Source: JBOGED01 sp050743625 (GTDB lineage Bacteria > Actinomycetota > Nitriliruptoria > Euzebyales > Egibacteraceae). Taken from it: 12,838 nt of DNA. A program made the position numbers and the translations under genes. Numbering within the stretch: the first letter of the stretch is position 1; each line of letters opens with the position of its first letter. The notes beneath the pieces were generated by a model that was not told the origin of the DNA, made no database searches, and saw nothing but the letters and a program-made list of their open reading frames with translations. Location of the stretch: contig JBOGED010000517.1 of assembly GCA_050743625.1 (NCBI GenBank), forward strand, positions 1 to 12,838. Direction: 5' to 3'. This document shows positions 4,241-11,138 of the stretch, one piece after another.

Positions 4241-6952
4241 ATGGTTGAGTGGGAGGGGTTGTCGGAGTCGTCGCGGAAGGCGGTGCGGTGGGCGTGGGCG
4301 GCGGCTGAGCCAAAGACGGGGCATGACCACAGTGGCGAGCCCAGCGCGTTTGACCTGCTTGCTGGCATCGTGCTCGCGCACCGTCCCGACAGCGAGGCGC
4401 AGCAGCTTCTCGACTACTTCCAGATCCCGCTTGGGGCGGTACTCGCGGGACGTCGTTACGACGCGCGCCGGATGCTCGCTCGATACCAAGAGACCTCGCG
4501 TGAAGGACCACCCACCCCGAGCCACGAGATCGATCGGATAGTCGAGCATGCCGCGAGCGCGCTGCCGAACCGTGACCCTGAGGGGCTTATGCCGTTGCGG
4601 GTGCTGTTCGGGGGGCTGTTAGAGACCAAGAATCCCGCCGCGCAAGCGATCCGCGGCGAGCTGGTCGGCCGCGGTGTGGATGCCGAGGAGGTCGTCCGGT
4701 CGTACCGGGAGTTTCTGTCCGAGCAGCGTGGCAGCTACACGGAGTTCCTCAAAGCGCGCCACCCGTTCACCCCGCCTCACGCCGAGGTGCCGAAGATCCT
4801 CGCCGACCAGGTGTTGCGGCGGCGCCCGCCGGACAGGCCGGAGGACGAGCCGGGCGACCTTGTCGGCATTCAGGCCGAGGTCGACGCGTTCGCGTATCTG
4901 ATCGCGTCGCGGGCGCTCGTGCCGCCGCTGGCCGTCGGGCTGTTCGGCGATTGGGGATCGGGCAAGAGCTTCTTCATGCGCAGCCTCCAGCGCCGCGTCG
5001 ACGCGCTGGCCAACAACAGCAACGAGCGGCGGCTCTACCGTCACATCGCGCAGGTCGAGTTCAACGCGTGGCAGTACGTCGGCGGGGATCTGTGGGCCAG
5101 CCTCCTCGAGCACCTGTTCCGCAACCTGCGCACATCCGCCGACGAGCCGGACTCGGTGGTCGTGGCCCGCCAGAACGAGCTGATCGCGCAGATCGAGGCG
5201 AGGCGGATTAACCGAGCGGCGCTCGACGAAGAGATCAGCGCGAAGGAGAGGGAGCGGGCGGCGGCCGCCCAGGAGGTCGAAGCGCGCCGCACCGAGCGTC
5301 ATGAGTCGCTGGAGGCGCTGGACCAGCAGCTGCAGGAGCGCCCGTTGGCCGGGTGGCGGCCCACGGCGGCAGTGCTCGCGGCGGTCGAGGAGGCGGCCGG
5401 TCGCGCGGGCCTTACCCGCACGGTCGAGAGTGCGGAGGACCTGCGGGCGTCGATCGGCGAGGCCCGCCTCGCCCTGCAACGGGCGAGCCCGATCCTCCAG
5501 CCGTTGCGGAACGGCGGGTGGCCATACCGCGGCGCGGTCCTCGCGGTGGCGGTGGTACCCGCCTTGCTCTGGCTGGCGCTCACACAGCTCGACGTCCCGG
5601 AGGTCGGGCGGGCGGTGACGGCCGCCACCTCGTTCCTGGCCCTGGTTGCCGGGTACGTGAAGATCGGGACGGCGTGGGTTCAGAGAGGCCTCGATCAGCT
5701 CGCTGAGGCGCAGCGCCAGCTCGAGGCCAGGGCCGCCGAGGAGCGCACCCGCCTGGACGAGGCGGTGGCGACCGCGGAGCGGCGCCTGCTCGTCGCAAGG
5801 GAGCGGCTCGCCGAGGCGCAGACTCGCCAGGCCGACCTGGACGCCGAGGCCGCCGCGCTCGAGCGCCAGCTATCCGAGACCACCGCAAGCCGGCTGCTCA
5901 CCGAGTTCATCGCCGAGCGCACCGGCAGCGAGGATTACCGCAAGCGGTTGGGTGTCCAGGCCGTAGTCCGCCAGGACCTGGAGCGGCTGTCCGAGCTGGT
6001 GGCGGGCACGGCAGCCGAGAACGCCGAGGACGCTGAGGACGCTGAGGACGCCGAAGGCGGCGAACGCGCGAGCACCGCGCCCCAACACCCGATTGACCGC
6101 ATCGTCCTCTACATCGACGACCTCGACCGCTGCCCGACCGGCTTGGTGATCGAGGTGCTGCAGGCGGTGCACCTGTTGCTGGCGTTCCCCCTGTTCGTGG
6201 TGGTCGTGGCGGTGGACTCGCACTGGCTGACCGGAGCGCTCACCGAGCATTACCGCGGCCTGCTGATCGAGGGTGCCTCGCCGGACGACTACTTGGAGAA
6301 GATCTTCCAGGTGCCGTTCAGGGTCCGCCCGCTCGACAAGAGCGTCCGTCGCGGGATGGCTCGGGCGCTGCTCGAGCCGAGCGTGACCCTCACCGCCCCC
6401 GCGAACACCGCTGTCCAATCCAAGCCGCCGCGGGAAGACGACGAGGAGCCACCAGACGAAGAGTTCTTCGACCTCGTCGAGTCCTTCGGCCGGGCCGACG
6501 GATCGCCGCAGTGGCTGGACGCCGCACCGCTGGTCGTCACCGGCAAGGAGCTGGAGGTCGTGGACGAGGTCGCCGCGCTGCTCGGTGACACCCCACGGTC
6601 TGTGAAGCGGTTCACCAATCTCTTCCAGCTCGTCAAGGTCATCGGCCGCCGGCGTCGCTTGCCCTGGGACGATCACGCGACCCCGCCGACGTCCGCTCGC
6701 GTGATCTTCCTGCTCGCCATGGCCACGGGACTGCCCGCGTGCGCCCATGCGCTGGCCAGCGCCGCCGAGCGGCACCCGGGCGGGTCCCTACCACTTGGCA
6801 AAGCCATACGCGACCTCTCCCCGCCAGGTCACGAGCCGGTTACGGCGTGGCTGAAAGACCGCCCGGGCTGGCAGGAGATCGATCTGCTCGATCTCCTCCC
6901 GTGGATCGCGGTCACCAGGCGCTTCTCCTTCGACGAAAGGCAAGACGCATGA
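4241..6952 (+). CDS. KAP-family P-loop NTPase with two N-terminal Clp-N-like repeats
   Basis: 903 aa. Residues 7-72 and 93-159 look like two diverged Clp-N repeats: each has a helix, then a segment such as SAFDLLAGIVL or MPLRVLFGGLL matching the EHLLLGLL core, then a helix before a small loop. The NTPase follows: Walker A GDWGSGKS (236-243), FNAWQY (274-279, a KAP hallmark), a charged coiled coil (about 306-365), a membrane hairpin (431-450, 458-476), a second coiled coil (480-550), Walker B IVLYIDDLDRC (621-631), and PRSVKRFTNLF (785-795). Insertion of membrane helices between Walker A and B is typical of KAP proteins, such as phage-excluding PifA and animal Kidins220. Clp-N domains bind substrates or adaptors in Clp ATPases. 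The protein is probably a membrane-anchored, ATP-driven sensor or assembly platform. It overlaps the sulfotransferase gene by ATGA. ATG 4241 is the only normal start after the upstream in-frame stop, and it lacks a good ribosome-binding site. The biological role is unknown; anti-phage defence is a possibility, not a conclusion. Confidence 0.88.
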   Translation: MVEWEGLSESSRKAVRWAWAAAEPKTGHDHSGEPSAFDLLAGIVLAHRPDSEAQQLLDYFQIPLGAVLAGRRYDARRMLARYQETSREGPPTPSHEIDRIVEHAASALPNRDPEGLMPLRVLFGGLLETKNPAAQAIRGELVGRGVDAEEVVRSYREFLSEQRGSYTEFLKARHPFTPPHAEVPKILADQVLRRRPPDRPEDEPGDLVGIQAEVDAFAYLIASRALVPPLAVGLFGDWGSGKSFFMRSLQRRVDALANNSNERRLYRHIAQVEFNAWQYVGGDLWASLLEHLFRNLRTSADEPDSVVVARQNELIAQIEARRINRAALDEEISAKERERAAAAQEVEARRTERHESLEALDQQLQERPLAGWRPTAAVLAAVEEAAGRAGLTRTVESAEDLRASIGEARLALQRASPILQPLRNGGWPYRGAVLAVAVVPALLWLALTQLDVPEVGRAVTAATSFLALVAGYVKIGTAWVQRGLDQLAEAQRQLEARAAEERTRLDEAVATAERRLLVARERLAEAQTRQADLDAEAAALERQLSETTASRLLTEFIAERTGSEDYRKRLGVQAVVRQDLERLSELVAGTAAENAEDAEDAEDAEGGERASTAPQHPIDRIVLYIDDLDRCPTGLVIEVLQAVHLLLAFPLFVVVVAVDSHWLTGALTEHYRGLLIEGASPDDYLEKIFQVPFRVRPLDKSVRRGMARALLEPSVTLTAPANTAVQSKPPREDDEEPPDEEFFDLVESFGRADGSPQWLDAAPLVVTGKELEVVDEVAALLGDTPRSVKRFTNLFQLVKVIGRRRRLPWDDHATPPTSARVIFLLAMATGLPACAHALASAAERHPGGSLPLGKAIRDLSPPGHEPVTAWLKDRPGWQEIDLLDLLPWIAVTRRFSFDERQDA
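6014..6058 (+). repeat. 9-bp tandem repeat encoding Ala-Glu-Asp units
   Basis: Five units of the form GCnGAGGAC (last and first diverged) encode AEN-AED-AED-AED-AEG in the KAP NTPase, residues 592-606. It forms an acidic, probably flexible linker between the second coiled coil and the Walker B half. Near-identical units suggest slippage, so copy number may differ between strains. Confidence 0.85.
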
Positions 6953-7692
6953 CCCTTCAAGTGATCGGGGCCGGCTTCGGCCGCACCGGCACGATGTCGC
7001 TGAAGGTGGCGTTGGAAGAGCTGGGCTTCGGCCCGTGCTACCACATGTACGAGCTGCTCGAGCACCCCGAGCAGGCCGGCCAGTGGGAGGCCGCCACCCA
7101 CTGGGAGCCGATCGACTGGCATGCGCTGCTCGACGGGTACAGGGCCGGCGTCGACTGGCCGGTGTGCAGCTTCTACGCCAACCTGATGAAGGCGAACCCC
7201 GACGCGAAGATCGTGCTGACCGTGCGGGACCCTGACAGGTGGTATCAGAGCACGCTTGCCACGATCTTCGGCAACGCGGGGATGAGCACCGAATCGAGCC
7301 TCCGGTCGCTGCCGCTGCGCCTGTCAATCAGGAAGATGCTCCCCGTCTTCCGCGTGATCGACCAGCTCATCTGGGACCACACGTTCGGCGGGCGGTTCAC
7401 GGATCGCCGCCACGCGATCGAGGTGTTCGAGCGTCACAACGAGGAGGTCAAGCGGCACGTCCCGCCTGAGCGGCTGCTGGTCTACCAGGTCTCGGAGGGT
7501 TGGGCGCCGCTGTGTGAGTTCCTCGGAGTCGCCGCGCCAGACATGCCGTTCCCTCATCTCAACGACTCCCAAGAGTTTCACGCGAGGATCCGGCGGCGCA
7601 GGGCGATCGCCTACGGCGTGCCGGTCGGTGGATTGGCGCTGGTCGGGCTGGCGATCCTGGTGGCAAGGTGGGTGGCGGGTCGTGTGAGGTAG
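6949..7692 (+). CDS. sulfotransferase family protein (Sulfotransfer_4 type) with C-terminal membrane anchor
   Basis: 247 aa; the ATG at 6949 lies in an ATGA overlap with the NTPase stop. The N-terminus VIGAGFGRTGTMSLKVALEE (5-24) is the PAPS 5'-phosphosulfate-binding loop, and VRDPDRWYQSTL (92-103) corresponds to the 3'-phosphate-binding segment. Together with GFGPCYHM (26-33) and SEGWAPLCEFLG (182-193) these mark the Sulfotransfer_4 group, whose members are common in fungi, algae and actinobacteria and whose acceptors are mostly unknown. Residues 219-239 are a hydrophobic helix after RIRRRR, so the enzyme is probably tail-anchored with its catalytic part in the cytoplasm. Tight translational coupling suggests that it acts with the KAP NTPase in the membrane. 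I cannot name the substrate; an ATPase or kinase-like use of the same P-loop cannot be wholly excluded. Confidence 0.88.
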   Translation: MTLQVIGAGFGRTGTMSLKVALEELGFGPCYHMYELLEHPEQAGQWEAATHWEPIDWHALLDGYRAGVDWPVCSFYANLMKANPDAKIVLTVRDPDRWYQSTLATIFGNAGMSTESSLRSLPLRLSIRKMLPVFRVIDQLIWDHTFGGRFTDRRHAIEVFERHNEEVKRHVPPERLLVYQVSEGWAPLCEFLGVAAPDMPFPHLNDSQEFHARIRRRRAIAYGVPVGGLALVGLAILVARWVAGRVR

Positions 7693-7712
7693 CGCAGGAG
7701 GGGCCGAAGGCG

Positions 7713-8693
7713 ATGGCCGAGGAGGGCCAAGGAATCGTTCAGCGGGTCGTGGACCGGATTGACCGGTTCCAGCGGGCGCATGCCTGGGCCGGGTTCCCCC
7801 TGGCGGTCGCGAAGAAGTTCGGGGAGGACCAGGCGGGGAACCTCGCCGCCCTCGTCGCGTACTACGGCTTCTTCGCGCTGCTCCCGCTCCTGCTCGCGCT
7901 GGTGACCGTGCTCGGGTTCGTCTTGTCCGGGAACCCGCAGATGCAAGAGCGGATCGTGGATTCCGCGCTCGCGAACTTCCCGGTCATCGGTGATCAGCTG
8001 CGCGACAACGTCGGCTCGCTCGAGGGCAGCGGCGTCGCGCTCGCGATCGGCCTCGGCGGCCTTGTTTGGGCCGGTCTCGGTGCCGTCCAGGCGATGCAGA
8101 ACGCGATGAACGGTGTCTGGAGCGTGGCATTTCGCGACCGGCCCGGGTTCGTCCAGGCCAAACTGCGAGGCCTCGTGATGCTCGTGGTCCTCGGCGGGGG
8201 AGCCATCTTGACCACCGCGCTGGCGGGAGCTGGCGCGGGGTTGGAGCGGCTCGGCCCGATTGCCCGGGTATTCGGCCTCGGCCTCTCGCTCGGCGTGAAC
8301 ACCGGCCTGTTCCTGCTCGCGTTCAAGGTCCTCACCGACGCGGACGTCAGCTGGCGCCAGCTGTTGCCGGGCGCGACGGTGGCCGGCGCGGCGTGGGTCG
8401 CCCTTCAGGCGCTGGGCGGCCTGTACGTGAGTAACCGGCTACAGGGCGCGAGCCAGACATACGGGGTCTTCGCGGTCGTCATCGGGCTGCTGTCCTGGCT
8501 GTTCCTCCAGGCCCAGATCACGCTGCTCGCGGCGGAGCTGAACGTCGTGCGGGTCCGCAAGCTGTGGCCACGCCAGCTCGGCTCAGGCGGGACGTTGACC
8601 GACGCCGACCGCCGTGCGCTTACAAGCTCCGCGAAGGTGGAGGAGCGCATTCCCGAAGAGACGGTCGACGTCGACCTGCCGAAGCGCGCCTAG
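7713..8693 (+). CDS. YihY/BrkB-family inner membrane protein
   Basis: 326 aa from ATG 7713, with AGGAGGGG at 7696-7703 upstream; an in-frame ATG at 7668 would overlap the sulfotransferase and lacks such a site. Six membrane helices are visible at about residues 43-71, 107-127, 152-174, 186-207, 218-239 and 250-278. The YihY signatures are present: LAALVAYYGFFALLPLLLAL (45-64) near the start, and QTYGVFAVVIGLLSWLFLQA (248-267) near the end. The family was once called ribonuclease BN; that assignment is obsolete, and a role in membrane transport or envelope biology is guessed. The gap of 20 bp after the sulfotransferase suggests co-transcription with it and the NTPase, though YihY proteins are widespread and may be an incidental partner. 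The stop TAG overlaps the end of a degraded dioxygenase fragment on the other strand. Confidence 0.9.
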   Translation: MAEEGQGIVQRVVDRIDRFQRAHAWAGFPLAVAKKFGEDQAGNLAALVAYYGFFALLPLLLALVTVLGFVLSGNPQMQERIVDSALANFPVIGDQLRDNVGSLEGSGVALAIGLGGLVWAGLGAVQAMQNAMNGVWSVAFRDRPGFVQAKLRGLVMLVVLGGGAILTTALAGAGAGLERLGPIARVFGLGLSLGVNTGLFLLAFKVLTDADVSWRQLLPGATVAGAAWVALQALGGLYVSNRLQGASQTYGVFAVVIGLLSWLFLQAQITLLAAELNVVRVRKLWPRQLGSGGTLTDADRRALTSSAKVEERIPEETVDVDLPKRA

Positions 8694-8885
8694 GGGATCT
8701 GGGGCACCGTGAGCTTCGGGAGGTTCGCCTGGATCTGCTCGCGGTCGGGCTCGAGCCAGGGTGGGAGCCTCAGGCGCTGGCCCAGCTCGAGGAGAGGTTT
8801 GTCGGTCAGGCGGTCAGGAAACCGGGCGCGTCGGTGGCGATCTCCAGCAGTACGCCACCGGGCTCACGGAAGTAGATCGACTCGA
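8690..8885 (-). pseudogene. decayed 3' fragment of a ring-cleaving dioxygenase gene (partial duplicate)
   Basis: This segment repeats 9098-9285, the 3' end of the intact dioxygenase gene, with about 8 substitutions in 188 aligned bases and one 8-bp insertion (a local duplication of CGGTCAGG around 8808-8823). On the minus strand it reads LESIYFREPGGVLLEIATD and then meets TGA right after GFLTA because of the insertion. The metal-ligand Glu and surrounding residues survive, but everything before them is missing. It has FREPGG where the intact gene has FRESGG; the Pro form is the more usual one in the family, so this may derive from a second homologue and not simply from a copy of the present gene. 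Its end coincides with the YihY stop codon. Confidence 0.85.
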
Positions 8886-8953
8886 GCACGAGGAAGTGGG
8901 CCAGCTGGCGGCCCCAGACCATATGCCTGGAGCTAGCCTGAATCCACCGGGAA

Positions 8954-8975
8954 TGCGCGCCAGCGCGCAATTTCT
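8954..8975 (+). terminator. weak terminator-like hairpin
   Basis: TGCGCG at 8954-8959 and CGCGCA at 8964-8969 form a GC-rich 6-bp stem with loop CCAG, followed by ATTTCT. It could help end the KAP-sulfotransferase-YihY transcript, but the T-run is short and the site is 260 bp past the YihY stop. Confidence 0.3.
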
Positions 8976-9004
8976 AGGGGTCCAACAGCGGGCGTCCCAT
9001 GGAT

Positions 9005-9026
9005 CGGCCAGTGGCTGGCCGCTTTT
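9005..9026 (+). terminator. intrinsic terminator candidate downstream of YihY
   Basis: CGGCCAG (9005-9011) and CTGGCCG (9015-9021) pair perfectly around loop TGG, followed by CTTTTG. The orientation of the T-run fits plus-strand transcription, so it would end the YihY transcript and keep it out of the dioxygenase gene. On the minus strand no T-run follows. Confidence 0.5.
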
Positions 9027-9097
9027 GCGCGTGGGTGCGCAGGTGCCGCATGTTCACAGGTCGACGACGTGCCCCGGCTCCAGCGGTGGATCCAGGG

Positions 9098-10042
9098 CTA
9101 GGGGATCTGGGGCACCGTGAGCTTCGGGAGGTTCGCCTGGATCTGCTCGCGGTCTGGTTCGAGCCAGGGTGGGAGCCTCAGGCGCTGGCCCAGCTCGAGG
9201 AGGGGTTCGTCGGTCAGGAAACCGGGTGCGTCGGTGGCGATCTCCAGCAGGACTCCACCGGACTCACGGAAGTAGATCGACTCGAAGTACTGGCGGTCGA
9301 TGATCGGCGTGACGTCGAGACCGGCCCCGGCGATCTCCTCGCGCCAGCCCGCTTGGGTGTCCCGGTCGGGCGCGCGCCACGCCACGTGGTGGACGGTGCC
9401 TCCGGCGACGATGCCACGCGGCCCGCCGGGCGAGGCGACAACGTCGACCCGCGCGCCCGGGCCGCCCTCGCCGACGTCAAAACGGAGCCGGCCCGGCGAC
9501 TCGTCGACCAGCCGGAACCCGAGTGTGCCCGTAAGCAGCTCTGCCGTGACGTCGCTTCCATCCTCGGAGAAGGTCACGGAGTGCAACCCGCGGATCGCGT
9601 GCTCGGCGGGTACCGCGCCCATCGGCTCGCCGGCCCCCGGCCCGACGTGGGCGACCAGCTCGATGAGCAGGCCGTCGGGATCATCAAAGCTGAGCGCGTC
9701 CTCCTCCAGCCGCGTCACGGCCTCTTTCACTGCGACGCCGCGGAGCTCCAGGCGCCGCTTCCAGTATCCAAGGGAGGCCTCGGGTATGGAGAAGGAGGTC
9801 ACCGTCGCCTGGCCCGTGCCGCGACGGCCTTGGGCCACGCCACCCCAGGGGAAGAACGTGAGGAGCGTCCCCGGCCGGCCCGCCTCGTCGCCGTAGTACA
9901 GGTGGTAGACCTCGGGCGCGTCGAAGTTGACGGTCTGCTTCACCAGCCGCAACCCCAAGATCTCGGCGTAGAAGTCGACGTTGCGCTGTGGCTCGGTGGC
10001 GATCGCCGTGACGTGGTGAAGTCCGAGCGGCTCGACGGGCAT
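9098..10042 (-). CDS. ring-cleaving dioxygenase, glyoxalase/vicinal oxygen chelate family (MhqO/MhqA/PcpA-like)
   Basis: 314 aa from ATG 10042, with GAGGAG at 10053-10048 five nt before it. The protein has two glyoxalase-like modules: LGLHHVTAIA...LGLRLVKQTVNFD at the N-terminus and IRGLHSVTF...GTVHHVAWRAPDRD in the second half. Expected Fe(II) ligands are present: His10 (or 9), His219 (or 218) and Glu267 in GGVLLEIATD. DRQYFESIYFRE (249-260) is the signature of the hydroquinone-type dioxygenases MhqO, MhqA, LinE and PcpA. The family cleaves hydroquinones or catechols between hydroxylated and adjacent carbons with O2; in Bacillus, mhqO is induced by quinones. The gene is divergent from a DUF2231-Rieske gene, 58 bp away. 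The true substrate cannot be read from the sequence. A decayed copy of its last 188 bp lies downstream. Confidence 0.92.
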   Translation of the reverse strand: MPVEPLGLHHVTAIATEPQRNVDFYAEILGLRLVKQTVNFDAPEVYHLYYGDEAGRPGTLLTFFPWGGVAQGRRGTGQATVTSFSIPEASLGYWKRRLELRGVAVKEAVTRLEEDALSFDDPDGLLIELVAHVGPGAGEPMGAVPAEHAIRGLHSVTFSEDGSDVTAELLTGTLGFRLVDESPGRLRFDVGEGGPGARVDVVASPGGPRGIVAGGTVHHVAWRAPDRDTQAGWREEIAGAGLDVTPIIDRQYFESIYFRESGGVLLEIATDAPGFLTDEPLLELGQRLRLPPWLEPDREQIQANLPKLTVPQIP

Positions 10043-10069
10043 GGGCGCTCCTCGATGTGGGCAATCCTG

Positions 10070-10087
10070 TCGTGAGAATAGCCACGA
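10070..10087. promoter_or_regulatory. small inverted repeat in the divergent promoter region
   Basis: TCGTG and CACGA flank AGAATAGC in the 58-bp gap between the dioxygenase and Rieske genes. The centre reads GCTATTCT on the minus strand, a passable -10 for the dioxygenase. The short gap means both promoters would overlap, so a single regulator could control both. The arms are only 5 bp, so chance is possible. Confidence 0.3.
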
Positions 10088-10100
10088 GCAGGAGGCTGCC

Positions 10101-10958
10101 ATGCCGATCATGGACATCGTACGGAACATCGTTGGGTGGATCGGCGCCGCGGAGCCGCTCGACAAGGTCGCGAAGCCAGTCGCGAAGACGGTCCAGAAGG
10201 TCGTCCCTCCCGGGCCGGTCAAGGACGCGCTGAGCGGAACCTGGCTCGGCCACCCGGTGCATCCCCTGGCGACCGACGTCGTGATCGGGGCGTGGACCAG
10301 CGCGTTGGTCCTCGATCTGGTCGGGGGTGAGCGGTCAGCTCCCGCGGCGAAGACGCTGACCGGCCTGGGCATCCTCAGCGCGGTGCCAACCGCCGCGGCT
10401 GGGCTCAGCGACTGGTCGGACTCGCTAGGAAAGGAGCGGCGGATCGGCCTGGTCCACGCCGGGGCGAATATCACCGCCCTCGTGCTGTACTCCCTGTCCT
10501 ACCTCGCGCGCCGCAACGGCGACACGGCGAGCGGCAAGGCGCTGGGGCTGGCGGGCGCGACGGTCGTGTCCGTCGGTGGGTACCTGGGCGGTCACCTCGT
10601 CTTCCGCCTTGGCGTCTGGGTCGACCGCAACGCTTGGACTGAAGGAGCGACCGACTGGCAGGCCGTGGCCGACGAGGCCGAGCTGGACGAGGGCAAGCCC
10701 GTGGTCGTCCACGCGGGTGACCAGGATGTGCTTCTCGTCCGCCTAGGCGGCCAGATCCATGCCCTGGGCGATACCTGTAGCCACGCGGGCGGACCGCTGC
10801 ACGAGGGTTCCCTCAGCGACGGCTGCGTCACCTGCCCTTGGCACGGCAGCCAGTTCCGCCTGTCCGACGGCCACCTTCAGCGCGGCCCGGCGACCGGTCA
10901 CCAACCCGCCTACGACGCCCGCGTGGACGGTGGCAAGGTGTCGGTGCGGCGCCGGTAG
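10101..10958 (+). CDS. DUF2231-Rieske [2Fe-2S] membrane protein
   Basis: 285 aa from ATG 10101, with AGGAGG at 10090-10095 five nt upstream. Residues about 45-175 form a DUF2231 domain with four membrane helices, starting at the conserved GTWLGHPVHPLATDVVIGAW (46-65), where His51 and His54 may bind haem or metal. A Rieske domain follows at about 185-283. Its cluster ligands are C226-S-H228 and C245-P-W-H248, in the motifs DTCSHAGGPLHEG and CVTCPWHGSQF. The fusion is common in actinobacteria and is presumably an electron-transfer protein of the membrane, with the Rieske part on the cytoplasmic side or outside depending on topology. It is divergent from a ring-cleaving dioxygenase, which does not itself need a Rieske partner, so the link between them may be shared regulation. 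The redox partner is not known. Confidence 0.92.
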   Translation: MPIMDIVRNIVGWIGAAEPLDKVAKPVAKTVQKVVPPGPVKDALSGTWLGHPVHPLATDVVIGAWTSALVLDLVGGERSAPAAKTLTGLGILSAVPTAAAGLSDWSDSLGKERRIGLVHAGANITALVLYSLSYLARRNGDTASGKALGLAGATVVSVGGYLGGHLVFRLGVWVDRNAWTEGATDWQAVADEAELDEGKPVVVHAGDQDVLLVRLGGQIHALGDTCSHAGGPLHEGSLSDGCVTCPWHGSQFRLSDGHLQRGPATGHQPAYDARVDGGKVSVRRR

Positions 10959-10985
10959 CCTCTGATGAGCGACCGGCGGGTGCTC

Positions 10986-11138
10986 TTACCGGCTCCTCCG
11001 GCGCGGCTCCTCGAACTGCCTCGCGACGACGATGGACGCGATGGTGGCGACAGAGACGACTTCCTTCCGCCGGTGGCCTTGCGCTCGTCCCCCTTCGCGT
11101 CGGGCGGCTCGTGCCTTGCGGCGACAGCGGATGGCCAT
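10986..11138 (-). CDS. possible very small basic ORF after the PadR operon
   Basis: A 50-codon frame starts at ATG 11138-11136, overlapping the stop of the upstream small membrane-protein gene as TGATG, and ends at TAA 10986. The N-terminus is very basic (MAIRCRRKARAARREGGRAQ) and a short hydrophobic stretch follows (EVVSVATIASIVVARQFEE). The overlap is what coupled genes show. The protein resembles nothing I know, and a frame of this size can occur by chance in GC-rich DNA. The Rieske gene converges on it with a 27-bp gap. Confidence 0.3.
   Translation of the reverse strand: MAIRCRRKARAARREGGRAQGHRRKEVVSVATIASIVVARQFEEPRRRSR

Larger units (their letters stand above)
8886..9097. other. spacer between the duplicated segments, no gene recognised
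   Basis: With the pseudogene this makes a 404-bp stretch without an intact gene between YihY and the dioxygenase. A short minus-strand frame begins at ATG 8922 (MVWGRQLAHFLV) and joins the decayed dioxygenase frame, but the residues before ESIYF do not align with the dioxygenase. Two hairpins lie at 8954-8969 and 9005-9021. I see no recombinase, transposase or inverted ends that would explain the duplication. Confidence 0.5.

Noticed and set aside
3979..4248. 89-codon plus-strand frame with CPVCG
   Set aside because: Kept only as a possible ISL3-like remnant. It has no ribosome-binding site and crosses the hairpin and candidate promoter, so it is unlikely to be an intact gene.
8886..8922. 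ATG at 8922 making a short dioxygenase-like peptide with the pseudogene
   Set aside because: The residues before ESIYF do not align with the dioxygenase, and the product would be about 40 residues without two of three metal ligands.
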